From Earliella scabrosa (lineage: Eukaryota > Basidiomycota > Agaricomycetes > Polyporales > Polyporaceae), in NCBI GenBank assembly GCA_022605405.1, contig JABYQQ010000023.1, positions 310,001 to 374,000 of the forward strand: DNA of 64,000 bases. Direction: 5' to 3'. Position numbers and translations under genes: made by a program. Positions 21,099 through 30,975 of the stretch are shown in pieces. Every line of letters starts with the position of its first letter. Within the stretch, counting starts at the first letter, position 1. The notes below the pieces were generated by a model. It had not been told where the DNA came from and ran no database searches. It worked only from the letters and a program-made list of their open reading frames with translations.

Positions 21099-22232
21099 AT
21101 GGCTCCATACTCTGGGGACATTGTTAAAGCCAAGGTGGACAGTCGTGTGCGGGCCCTATTCCATCGTTACACACCTTCCAGCCGGGCGTTCGAGCGGTAC
21201 TATCGCCCTTGCCCCGTCGGTGGGGAGCACTATACAACCGCGCATGCGGGCGACGAGAACTTTGAATCCATTGCGCGACTGGTGGAGCGGGTGAGTGATA
21301 GCTCGTTCGTGGTGCATGTCGGGCTCTGACCAAGTCAGTGTGGAGGCAATCGTGCGAACGAGAAGTGCGACGGTCACGGGCAGCTACTCGCCTTCCAGTT
21401 CTCCCACCAGGAGCGCGCGGCCTTTCTCACTGAGATTGCCGCAATGTGCCCGCCTCCGGAAGGGTACCCGGCCAACTTCCAGCAGTGGTGCCTGCTCACC
21501 GCCGTCAAGCTGAATGCCTTAGGGCTGCCTCCTGCGATGCGTCCTGCGGAGGTGCGCGTGAGGGCCGCCCCGGGGCCAGCGGGGAATGAGAGGAAGGTTC
21601 TGGTGTCAGTGGTGGCGTACTACGAGGTGCGGGTCTCTCTTGGTTTGCTCGGGGAAATCTTGGTCTGAACGCGGATGCCACCGCAGGACGGCCAGCCACC
21701 GACGGTGTTGAAGGCTGTGGGGCTGGAGCACGGGGAGAATACGGTCATGGAGATCCGTCAGGAGGTGATCTGCGTCCCTCTGGGTCTGGATGTGTGGTCG
21801 CCTACCCTGACGGACGACATCCAGAGGTACGATCCATTCGTGGAAAAGTGAATGACCTTTGGGCAGCCGGAGGAGATACGCCTGAGACCGGGGGAAGGGG
21901 TCATTCTGCGCAAGACTGGCATGCTCCTCGCTCACGGGTTGCATAACCACGTTCAAGAGACCGTGCCGCTGTGTCTGCGCCCAGGGAGCGAGAACCTTCC
22001 CGGGTTTCTGGCATATGTGCGCGCAGCCCAGCCGCACGATGGCCAGAAGGACGCATCGAAGACGGGGACCTTGGGGGGGTCGAAGGGCGCGGGCTCCAAG
22101 CCGGAGGTGAAGGAACCGCGCGTTATTGTGATCTCGTCGGACGAGGAGGAGGAGGATAGCGTTAGAGCGGAAAGGGCATCACGAGCCTCGCGGGGCAAGA
22201 AGAGAGCCCGTAGTGACGTGGATGTAGAGTGA
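21099..22232 (+). pseudogene. Paralogue of the 18.6-kb gene with an in-frame TGA
   Basis: Exons 21099-21290, 21339-21626 and 21687-22232 keep phase and match the gene at 18638 exon for exon, including intron positions. The start (MAPYSGD) was chosen to match the paralogue's N-terminus; an in-frame Met also exists at 21044. In exon 3 the frame is interrupted by a TGA at 21849-21851 (FVEK-stop-MTFGQ), after which the same frame continues 127 codons with the family motif GEGVILRKTG and the acidic/basic tail (VIVISSDEEEEDS). A single TGG or CGA to TGA change would explain it. Either the product is truncated at about 215 aa or the gene is newly dead. The two flanking introns are intact, so the lesion is probably recent. 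Confidence 0.6.
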
Positions 22233-22537
22233 TTGCACGCTGTACTGTCTTTGACGTCTTACGTCTGGTCATACAGCCTGCGTTTGTAGCTTTGGGTGAG
22301 AACCGATGTGAGCGCCATGGGAGGAGATAGCCCAATATTGCGCGATACCGCGGAGGATGCTAGGCCAGACAGGATGAAATATTTTGTGAGATAAAGAGGG
22401 TAGGAGACAAATTTGGAGGCTACGCGACGCGGGCTTTGGGGAGAAACCAAGGTGACCGGGAGTGAGCGCTTGCAACGCGACCATTATTCTTCCCCTCTTG
22501 CTTGACCGGCGACAGCATGCGTGTCATCCTCCACCAT
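22233..22537. other. Gap, no gene recognised
   Basis: About 300 bp following the acidic-tail paralogue. No open frame with protein-like composition and no repeat were seen. Confidence 0.35.
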
Positions 22538-23568
22538 ATGTCGTCAGCACCTCAAGAGCAATACGGCACAAACAGTCCCGCCACTGGATGCAACGGGGAC
22601 GCCGGACGGGGACGAGAGAGCGCGTCCTCCACGGAGACGGTGGGCCTGCCGGCCATGCGTGCGTGTTAACCTCCTTGTATGCTGCTTGTGGCTGCGGATG
22701 CTGACTGACGGGTTCATGGTGGGGGGTGTCTGCACAGCCCAAGTGGACTGGGGGAGCAGGGGAGCTGACGGACCTGGCATGAGTGCTGCAGGAGCGACGA
22801 CGCGTACGTGAAGTCTCCTGGCAGTCCCGTGACGCGTCTGAACGTCCTCATGTGTGGGCGCAGCGCACACAGCCGCAAGCAACATGACAGATGGCGCGTG
22901 GGGAGGGAGCAGTGGATCGACATCGGTCGCTGCGGGAACCTCAGACATGGGTACGTGTTCAAGTTGCCTGGCTTGCATAACATGACGTGCATCAATTTAC
23001 GTCCCTGCCTCGTGGGGCACTTTTGATACAGCGGAAGCCCTGGGGTCTAATGGCGAGTCCACGCGGGGGGGGACAACATCACCGGTGTGTACAGTGCTCA
23101 CAGCCGGCCGAGGCCCACGGACTGATGCTGATGGATGGGTGCATAGCTTCAAGCGAGGGCGCAGTGACAATGAGCGCGGGGACAATGAGCACGGAGGGAC
23201 AGAGCGGAACCAGTGCGTGTTGCATTGTTGCCATTCACTTCTCGTACTTACGGCGCGCTGGCCACATAGGCGCGTCGCCGGGTAAGAAGGGAAAGAAGAA
23301 GAAGAAGAAGAAGGGCCAAGCGAAGGATGGTACGGTGTGCACCACGATGTTCTTGCATAGCGGAATAGCTCACAAGGCGCATAGCTGAGGATCGCAGCGC
23401 CAAGCACCTGGCATCCAAGTTCCCGGAGATAGGTGCCTGGCTGAATGGAAAGTATCCGGAATACCTTCGGATCTCCAAGGAGAACGCGAAAAATGGCGGG
23501 GTCAAGAAGTTCTGCGACGACACAGCGACAGAGGGGTGTCAACGCTTCAAGGAGATCCTACTCCGCGA

Positions 23569-24284
23569 TAGTGTTGCAGGGTCCAGTCCTACGACCGGTC
23601 GAGAACTGCAAAATGACCTGACCAGAACTGAAAAGAACCGGACCAGAACCGGAAAATTATCAGTCAAGTTATCGGTTCAGTTCAGTTATTTTTTTCAGCC
23701 GTATATCAGAACCGGTCCATAACCGGTCCCGACCGGTCATGAACCGGTGCAAATAGTACCCCATATTGTAGCCAATAATTCTACGATTCCAACGGTATAT
23801 AACACTATATATTTTGAATCAGAACTGAGTGTGCTAGAATCAGAATAAACTTGCCCATTTTGAGACAGATGGGCTGTCTTTCAGGCTGACAGACGCCCCC
23901 GCACCCAATCTGGTAACTTTAGCGCCGGGTCCAGTGCCGAAGCGCCCGCAGAAAACTCCAAAAACAAACCATCTGTCCCAATATGGGCAAGTTTATTTTG
24001 AACATAGCACGTTCAGTTTTGATCCAAAACATATAGTTATATATACCATTAGATTCCCACGGCTCTGGGCTACGTTTTCAGCAAAAGTTGAAATTTCAGC
24101 ACAGCCGCTTTGCAACCAGTTAAGGACCGGTCATAACCGAGAACCGGACCGAGGTTCGGTTCGGTTATGGTAGAACCGAACATTTGGTCCGGTTCTCTCA
24201 AATCGGACTGGTCAAGTTCGGTTAAAAGTCCGGTTATCTCCGGAGAGGTCAAAAAACCGAACTTGACCGGACCCTGCAACACTA
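23569..24284. mobile_element. hAT-like foldback MITE, 716 bp, 8-bp target duplication
   Basis: The element begins TAGTGTTGCAGGGTCC and ends with the inverse of the same 16 bases, flanked by the direct repeat CTCCGCGA (23561-23568 and 24285-24292). An 8-bp duplication and this terminal sequence fit the hAT superfamily. The inverted arms extend far inward: the AAACTTGCCCAT...GACAGATGG segment near 23850 recurs inverted near 23970-23995, so most of the element can fold on itself around a short centre. Subterminal DNA is packed with ACCGG/CCGGT motifs, possible transposase-binding sites. It encodes no protein and needs a transposase elsewhere. It interrupts a coding exon of the host gene. Confidence 0.85.
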
Positions 24285-25024
24285 CTCCGCGAGAAAAAAC
24301 CGCCTGGAGAGGCGCATCAGGTATGTGAGTGGGAATGCAGTATAGCGCGTGACTGACCAGTGCGGCCAGTACATGGCAAGCTGGTTCAACAACAATCGCG
24401 GGAGGCTGCGCAAACTTGGGAACGTGGGGGAGGACGCCCACATGGCCGCGAACGTAGCGGCGGCTGACAACCAGTCCAACGTGGAGGTCGTGAAGGTGGA
24501 GGCGATGGACGAGGCCACGAGGGTGAAGGCGCTGGCGAAGAATCCTTTGGCCAAGGCTCTGAACACCCGCGCGAAGTCCGCGTTCCGCGTGTACTGGACT
24601 GCGCACAAGGACGCGATCAGTGCGGCGTTCCCGGGTGAGAACATCGGCGTGTGGACAACCAAAGCGAAGGTGGACTACCAGTCGCTAGAACCTCTGGAGC
24701 AGGATATGTGGAAGGCGCGGGCGGCCTCCGAGAGTGTCAAGCCACCGGACCAATGTTACAGGTGAGGCCCGGATGCGCGATCCAGAGTCGGAACTGTGTC
24801 GTTGACCCTGGCCACAGAAATCAACCCGGCGGCCCATGGCTTCTGTTTGACCTCCTGTGGGGCCTGATTGGAACGGGGCCGAAGCAGTTGGGTCCGTGCG
24901 CGGGGGAGCTGAAGTACGGTTACAAAGACCGGGAAGGCCAGCTGAAACAGGTTCAGTGAGTGTGTTTGTGCATGTGGGCGGCGCGTGGTTGCTGATGGTC
25001 CGGCGTAGACTGTGTTTCACCAAA

Positions 25025-25029
25025 GATCT
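25025..25029. other. Target-site duplication (left)
   Basis: GATCT immediately before the left LTR. The same five bases follow the right LTR at 31556-31560, and one copy is needed to restore the host reading frame. Confidence 0.9.
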
Positions 25030-25609
25030 TGATGAACTTCAGACCTGGAAGGCTGGGAGCCGACTGTAAGTCGAACAGAGAGAGATCTTCAGTCAGTGAG
25101 CGAACGACTATATTGCATAGATAAGTACCTGTAAGTCGAACAGAGAGAGACTACAAGTACTTAGTCAGTAAGTAAGTAGAGAGCATATGTATGTATGAGA
25201 CTTACTCTTCAGTCAGTGAGCGAACGACTGAAGAGCAGAGGCGAAATGTGAGCTGCTTATATAGACGTAGGGAAGGTAGCTGAGTAAGCGTAGAAAGCAG
25301 TCACATGTTAGCCACAAGACGATGAGTAAGAGGCATACGAGGCTATGGTGCGAGGATGAGTCAGTATGACGCGAGGATGAGCACCAAGTCTGAGTCAGAC
25401 ATAAGGTCTGGAACTATCCGGAACATCGTAGAACGCACTGGTACGTAGAGGTAAAGTCCGGAAAGAAAGAACTATCGTACAGATGCAGAGTTATCTATAT
25501 ATAGTAACGAAGAAGCATAGCCCATGCTGTGCGTCATGTGAACGCATAGCCACAAGTCCATATGGGGACATATCGGTCCGGACAGTGCCGGATAACCCTA
25601 AGTTCAACA
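25030..25609 (-). repeat. LTR (3' LTR in element sense)
   Basis: 580 bp, TGATGAAC...TTCAACA on the plus strand. It contains a direct repeat starting GTAAGTCGAACAGAGAGAGA (about 25067 and 25131) and two copies of CAGTCAGTGAGCGAACGACT (about 25090 and 25210), possible enhancer or transcript-end elements. It matches the other LTR except for one base that I can see. Confidence 0.95.
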
Positions 25610-25620
25610 CTCCCACTCGT
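25610..25620 (-). promoter_or_regulatory. Polypurine tract
   Basis: On the element's sense strand the bases directly before the 3' LTR read ACGAGTGGGAG. This is a short purine-rich tract of the kind that primes plus-strand DNA synthesis in copia elements. It lies just after the polyprotein stop. Confidence 0.7.
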
Positions 25621-28600
25621 TCAAGATGTGACATAAGCAAGACCAATCTTTTGGACGAACTTCGACTGAATTGCCAAAGGCACATTCTTAGTCAGAGCGT
25701 CGGCGAGTTGATCCGCAGTCGCTACATAGAAGATCTCGGTCGATCCCAACTCCACCTGCTCTCGGATGAAGTGGTATCTAACCTCGATGTGCTTGGTCCG
25801 GCGGTCGATCACGGGATTGACGGACAGGAAGATAGACCCCTGATTGTCAAGACACATGGGAGTTGGTCGAGACATGTCATCGCCGAGTTCTTCACCGAAC
25901 GTCCTCAGCCACACCAATTGACGACAAGTGTCAGAGGCCGCTTTATACTCCGCTTCGGTCGAGGAAAGCGAAATGGTAGGCTGACGCCTCGATGCCCACG
26001 ATATAGCAGCACCTGCCATCAGAAAGATGAAGCCAGAGGTAGAGTGCCGATCATCACGGTCTTCAGCCCAGTCCGAATCGGAGTACGAAATCAGACCGTC
26101 ATTAGACGCTCCCTGGTAGCGCAGCCGGTACGCCTTAGTACCCTGAAGATACCGGAGGACATACTTGGCATAGTGAAGATGCGCGTCTGAGGGATTGGCA
26201 TTGAACTTCGAAAGCCGCGTGACAGCAAAGGCTATGTCGGGCCGCGTACCGAGCATGGCGTACAGAAGACTGCCAATCAAGCTCTGATAGCGCTGATGCG
26301 ACGCATCGGTGGCAGTGTGCTCAGATGACTCTAGAACAGCACCAGCAGGGAGAGGGGTATGCGACGGCTTACAGTCGGCCATGTGAAAGCGCTCGAGAAC
26401 GGACTGGATGTACTCTTCCTGGTCGATCTCGATGATCCGCGTAGCACGGTCACGAGTGATGCGAAGACCAAGGAAACGCTGAACTGGTCCCAAGTCCGTC
26501 ATTTTGTACTGCTTAGAAAGCGAACGTTTCACGTGCTGTATGTGGCCAGGCTGATCGCCGAGGAGAAGTAGATCGTCGACATAAAGAACGACGATAGTGA
26601 CGTGATCCCCCCCTTGTCGCCGATATACATAGATCCCGGCATTGGAATAGGTCCGTTTGAATCCCAGGCTAATAAGCGACTGGTGGATTTTCACGTTCCA
26701 CTGACGGGATGCCTGCTTAAGACCGTAGATTGCCTTTTTCAGCAGACACACGTGATCCTCCTTGCCAGGAACAATCCAACCTTCCGGCTGTTCCATGTAG
26801 ATCTCCTCATCCAGATCGCCGTTAAGGAACGCGGTCTTGACATCCATTGACTCGATGTCCCAGTCCTCAAGCGCTGCATGCGCGAGAAGGTACCGGATAG
26901 ACTCGAACCGCGCCACAGGGGAGAAGGTCTCGTGATAGTCCTCGCCCCACACCTGAGTGAAACCCTTAGCGACTAGACGAGCTTTGTACCGCCCATCATG
27001 CTTGATGTCATAGACCCAGCGGTTGGAGACCACGTGCCGATCTTTTGGACGAGGGACAAGGACCCAAGTCTTATTCTCGAGCAACGAGTCATACTCCGCT
27101 TTCTCCGCATCGCGCCATTTCTCAGCTTCAGGCGACTTCATGGCTTCCTTGTGGGAGTTCGGAATGCCAGTTTTGTACTGAGACGCCATGAGAAACATGA
27201 GAAGCGCTTGGTCCTCTCGCTGCGTGCCATCCGGATCAGTCCGGGCATCGACTTTAGCCGGTGGCTCGTCGCCGTACACGTTATCACGAGTCTTTGACTC
27301 GGACCGTTTACCCGCATTCTCACGCCGTGGTCTGTCACGCGCAAGGCTGGGAGGCTGTTCTCCCACTGGAGGGTGACGTCCTCGCTTGTGAGCAGGCTTA
27401 GGCGGTGGTACAGCAGGCGGTTGAGGCGGTTGCGGCGGCGGAGGAGCAGGGGCGTCGGCTGGAGGAGGCGCTTCAGCAGGAGGTGGCTGAGCATCCGCTG
27501 GAGGGTCAGGTGGTAGATCTGGGAGTTCAGGAACAATCTCGGGATGGAGGTTGTCCTCATGACCGTCGACATCGGCTTCGGAAGCCTTATCAGACTGATC
27601 ATCTGGGAACGGATGGTCATCCGGGGTAACAGGATGGTTGCCGGGGAGTTTACGAGCAGGGAAAGACTCTTCATCGAATGTCACATCGCGAGACACTACG
27701 ATAGAGCGGTTGGCTGGATTCCAAAACTTATACCCCTTGGAACCAGACTCATACCCCACGAAGATCATCTCAACAGCCTTCTTGTCGAGTTTCCCTTCGC
27801 GCTTTGCCTTCTGCACGTGTACAAAGGCTTTGCACCCGAACACTCGGAAGTAGGAGACGTCCGGAACGGTTCCGTCCCACTTGGTGATGGGGCATTGCCA
27901 TTTGTGTCGACGCATCGGTTGACGATTGTAGATATGAACGGCTGCATCAACGGCGAGTTGCCAGAAACCGTGACTAAGACCTGCCTGATGGAGCATGGCC
28001 ATGGCCTTTTCGACGATAGTACGGTTCCAGCGCTCAGCGCGTCCATTCTGCTGCGGAGAGCCAGGCATAGTCTTCTGGTGCTCGATCCCGTGCGAACGAA
28101 GAAGCTCAGAGAACTCGGTAGAAGTGTATTCTCCCCCTCGGTCCGAGCGGACCTTCTTGATCTTTCGACCGGTCTGGGTCTCAGCCCACGCCTTGTAGTC
28201 GAGGAACGCTTGGAACGCATCCGACTTCGACTTAAGGTAGTATGCACGGGCGAGTCCGGAGTAGTCATCAATGAAACCGGCGAAATACTTGTAACCTCCG
28301 ATAGCTTGTGTGCGCATTGGGCCATCAAGATCGGTGTGAACGAGCTCGAGTGGTTCCGTAGCACGCTTATCAGAAGGCGGGAAGGGGAGTCGAGTGGATT
28401 TGCCCCAGGCACATCCCTCACACGGTTCATCTTCGTCTTCAGGGGAATCAACAGAATCAACCCCTCGGACGTTCTTCGGGAGATGGCGCAGCGCATCCTT
28501 GCCGAGATGACCAAAGCGACGGTGCAAGGTACGAAAGCGGCTGACATTAAGATGAACACGCTGGCCATTGTGAAGTTCGAGCTTAGCCCAGTAGATATTG

Positions 28601-30453
28601 CTCAGGACGTTGTACTCCGCTTCAAGGATCTTGCGACCCTTGATTCGAATCGTCGAACCAAATTTGACAGCGCCTTCCGGCAGCTTGTCAAAGATGCACA
28701 TCTTCCCATCTCCTTGGACAAGGGAGTACCCGTTGCGCTCAATGGTGCCTGTCGAGAAGATACGACCTCTCAACTTTGGGATGTAGTACACATGGGTGAG
28801 CTCGATCGGAACTTTGTCACCATCAACCCAAGTGTTACCACGGACCGTGCCCTTCCCGAGAGCAAGGATCATGTTGCTCGCATCAGCAGTATTGAAGCTG
28901 ATGGGCGTATCAAACGGTTGATACTCGGAGAAGTCACTTAGGTCGCCCGTGATGTGTTGAGAGGCACCTGAGTCCATCAGCCATGCAGTCCAGTTCTCAC
29001 TAGAGGCAACAAGGGCCTCGGGGTAGAAAGAACCAACAATGTTAGACGACGCGACTACATTTACAGACTGAGACTCGACGACGGTATGCGCATGGGGCTG
29101 ATTGTCCTTGTTATTCCCTTTGTCCTTGTCCTTATCCTTGTCCTTCGCCTTTCCCTTTCCCTTGCCTTTGCCCTTGGGCTTCTTCTCGGGATGCTTGTCC
29201 CAGCAGTTAGACTCATGATGATTAGAGCCACCGCAGTGAGAGCAAGGACCCTTAGGCTTAGGCTTGGTCTGCGAGACCCGGTTCGCGGATTGTCCGGCCT
29301 TGCGCAGCGACTCCTCGGCCAAGGTCTTGGACATGATGTCCTCGACGGTGACCTTGTCGACGTCGATGGTCGCCATGAGCGCAGAGATCATAGACCGATA
29401 GGACTCCGGAATCTTCGACAGAAGGAGGAGGGCCTTCATCTGGGCAGAGAGCGTCACCTTGTTCTTGGTGATGTCATCCATGCGGTTGACGATACGCATC
29501 ATCTGATCCTGGAGGGACTTCTGCTCGTTCATCCGAGGTTCAGCCACAAGGGTCTCGAACTGTCCCCAGACGTGAGCGCTGTTTGGCGTGCCAAACTTGT
29601 CCTTCAGGGACTTCCACATGTCCGCTGCGGTCTGTTCCCGAGATGTAGTGGTAGAGGACCCACTGGTTGTAACGGTGTCGAGAATTTCCGCATCGAGGAT
29701 GTAATGGAAGCTCTGAGCGACCCGCATGTACATCATGCCGCGAGCCTGCCCGTCGAGCTTGTCCCAGGACTCCTGCTTGTCGGCAGCAGTTGGACGTTTG
29801 GTCTTGCCGTTGACGACGTCCCAACAGCCCATGAAGATGAAGTAGCCCTTCATCTTGGCAGACCAGTCGGTGTACTGGTTTGCCGACGAAAGGGAAGGGA
29901 TAGAGTCGAGCTTGACGTCTCCCATGATTGATAAGAGAAAGTGTGATGAGTCGAGATAGTCCTCCGAGAAGTCTACGGATGTTGTTACCGGTGCGACCGG
30001 TGGAAGCGGTGTTGCAATAGGAGGAGGTAACTCGATGAGAGGAGGAGGGAGAGTCTCGATTGGCTCAGGGATAACCTCCGGAGTAGGAGGGATTAGGACG
30101 ATGAAAGGAAGAGGAGTGGTATAGGGTGTGTCTGATGCGACTGGAAGGGCAGTGTTGACTCCAGCAAGGAAATCCTCCTGATCGGGTGATGGAAGAGCCC
30201 ACTTGAATGTGCCAGGATATTTTTCGGGTCGGACTCCGTTGTACCGATGAGGACAAAGTTCTCGGTTACAGTTGTACCAGAAGCCGTCCGAATGGAGATG
30301 AGAGTCCGAAGGGAACTCCTCGTCTAGGATGTGAGGACGATCCCGGCAAGAATCGGCAGTGGGTACGTAGTCAGAGGAATCAGATGACGACTGGGAGTCA
30401 ATCAGATCCTCGACTTCCGCCTCAGAGGGAGGAGATGCTGGTGTCGGCTCCAA
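25621..30453 (-). CDS. Copia Gag-Pol polyprotein
   Basis: 1610 codons without interruption. Residues 177-400 are Gag-like (MGDVKLDSIPSLSSANQYTD at 177). A CX2CX4HX4C zinc knuckle lies at about 404-417, and the aspartic protease DSG is at 494-496. Integrase has its D, D and E at 708, 771 and 807 (HTDLDGP, SDRGGEY, NGRAERW), preceded by a zinc-type pre-integrase region. Reverse transcriptase has YVDD at 1291-1294 and the PVARFESIRYLLA and AFLNGDLDEEIYMEQPEG blocks. RNase H follows, with SDSDWAEDRDDRHSTSG and LSSTEAEY. The order PR-IN-RT-RH defines Ty1/copia. No catalytic residue is missing, so the element is probably competent. The first 176 residues precede the usual Gag start and are an acidic/Pro-rich extension. 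Translation may instead begin at the Met at residue 177. Confidence 0.97.
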   Translation of the reverse strand: MEPTPASPPSEAEVEDLIDSQSSSDSSDYVPTADSCRDRPHILDEEFPSDSHLHSDGFWYNCNRELCPHRYNGVRPEKYPGTFKWALPSPDQEDFLAGVNTALPVASDTPYTTPLPFIVLIPPTPEVIPEPIETLPPPLIELPPPIATPLPPVAPVTTSVDFSEDYLDSSHFLLSIMGDVKLDSIPSLSSANQYTDWSAKMKGYFIFMGCWDVVNGKTKRPTAADKQESWDKLDGQARGMMYMRVAQSFHYILDAEILDTVTTSGSSTTTSREQTAADMWKSLKDKFGTPNSAHVWGQFETLVAEPRMNEQKSLQDQMMRIVNRMDDITKNKVTLSAQMKALLLLSKIPESYRSMISALMATIDVDKVTVEDIMSKTLAEESLRKAGQSANRVSQTKPKPKGPCSHCGGSNHHESNCWDKHPEKKPKGKGKGKGKAKDKDKDKDKGNNKDNQPHAHTVVESQSVNVVASSNIVGSFYPEALVASSENWTAWLMDSGASQHITGDLSDFSEYQPFDTPISFNTADASNMILALGKGTVRGNTWVDGDKVPIELTHVYYIPKLRGRIFSTGTIERNGYSLVQGDGKMCIFDKLPEGAVKFGSTIRIKGRKILEAEYNVLSNIYWAKLELHNGQRVHLNVSRFRTLHRRFGHLGKDALRHLPKNVRGVDSVDSPEDEDEPCEGCAWGKSTRLPFPPSDKRATEPLELVHTDLDGPMRTQAIGGYKYFAGFIDDYSGLARAYYLKSKSDAFQAFLDYKAWAETQTGRKIKKVRSDRGGEYTSTEFSELLRSHGIEHQKTMPGSPQQNGRAERWNRTIVEKAMAMLHQAGLSHGFWQLAVDAAVHIYNRQPMRRHKWQCPITKWDGTVPDVSYFRVFGCKAFVHVQKAKREGKLDKKAVEMIFVGYESGSKGYKFWNPANRSIVVSRDVTFDEESFPARKLPGNHPVTPDDHPFPDDQSDKASEADVDGHEDNLHPEIVPELPDLPPDPPADAQPPPAEAPPPADAPAPPPPQPPQPPAVPPPKPAHKRGRHPPVGEQPPSLARDRPRRENAGKRSESKTRDNVYGDEPPAKVDARTDPDGTQREDQALLMFLMASQYKTGIPNSHKEAMKSPEAEKWRDAEKAEYDSLLENKTWVLVPRPKDRHVVSNRWVYDIKHDGRYKARLVAKGFTQVWGEDYHETFSPVARFESIRYLLAHAALEDWDIESMDVKTAFLNGDLDEEIYMEQPEGWIVPGKEDHVCLLKKAIYGLKQASRQWNVKIHQSLISLGFKRTYSNAGIYVYRRQGGDHVTIVVLYVDDLLLLGDQPGHIQHVKRSLSKQYKMTDLGPVQRFLGLRITRDRATRIIEIDQEEYIQSVLERFHMADCKPSHTPLPAGAVLESSEHTATDASHQRYQSLIGSLLYAMLGTRPDIAFAVTRLSKFNANPSDAHLHYAKYVLRYLQGTKAYRLRYQGASNDGLISYSDSDWAEDRDDRHSTSGFIFLMAGAAISWASRRQPTISLSSTEAEYKAASDTCRQLVWLRTFGEELGDDMSRPTPMCLDNQGSIFLSVNPVIDRRTKHIEVRYHFIREQVELGSTEIFYVATADQLADALTKNVPLAIQSKFVQKIGLAYVTS

Positions 30454-30956
30454 AACTGTGGTCTAGAAGGGTGCGATGATTGACGATGCCACGTGCGAAA
30501 CGGTAGATGGGGAACACCTATTGAGGCGAGCCAAGAGAGTCAGGAAGCTGGAGATCCCGACAATCTGGATAGAAGTTGCCAACTGTGCCCAGAAAGACTA
30601 TAGTAGCTATACGAGAGCAAAGGGTACGGTAAGGAGGGTCCACACGGTTGTCCTCCGTCTCCAAAGGTGATAAGCACCCCGGATACAACTGCTGGCGGGC
30701 GCAAGTGCGTGGCCTGGCAGAGGGATACCTGAAAGCCCAAATGCCTCGAGAGCACAACAGGCTGTACAACAGTACTTAGCTACGCGACAACTAAACAAAA
30801 GCGCTCAGGGCTGCGTCACGAGCGCAGGAATGTCCCCCTGGCAGCAGTGTTGGCGGGCACAGTCAAGAGGTGAGGAAAGATGGAGGGAGCACGGGCAGAG
30901 AGTCGACGAAGAGAGAGGTGTGCGCACGAAGATGTCGACGAAGTAGCAACCGGTCA

Positions 30957-30975
30957 GAGCGCAGGGCTCATAACC
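30957..30975 (-). promoter_or_regulatory. Primer-binding site for an initiator tRNA-Met half
   Basis: Directly next to the 5' LTR (element sense), the plus strand reads GCGCAGGGCTCATAACC. This equals the anticodon stem-loop of yeast-type initiator tRNA-Met, with CAT as the anticodon. The element's RNA is therefore complementary to the tRNA's anticodon arm rather than to its 3' CCA end, as in Drosophila copia and yeast Ty5, which use a tRNA cleaved in the anticodon loop. The match covers at least 17 bases by my recall of the yeast tRNA sequence. Confidence 0.8.

Noticed and set aside
27544..28941. 465-codon plus-strand frame inside the copia element
   Set aside because: It is antisense to the integrase region of the polyprotein and encodes no recognisable domain.
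30957..30975. A tRNA gene at the LTR border
   Set aside because: Only the anticodon arm is present. The acceptor, D and T arms are missing and the position is that of a primer-binding site.
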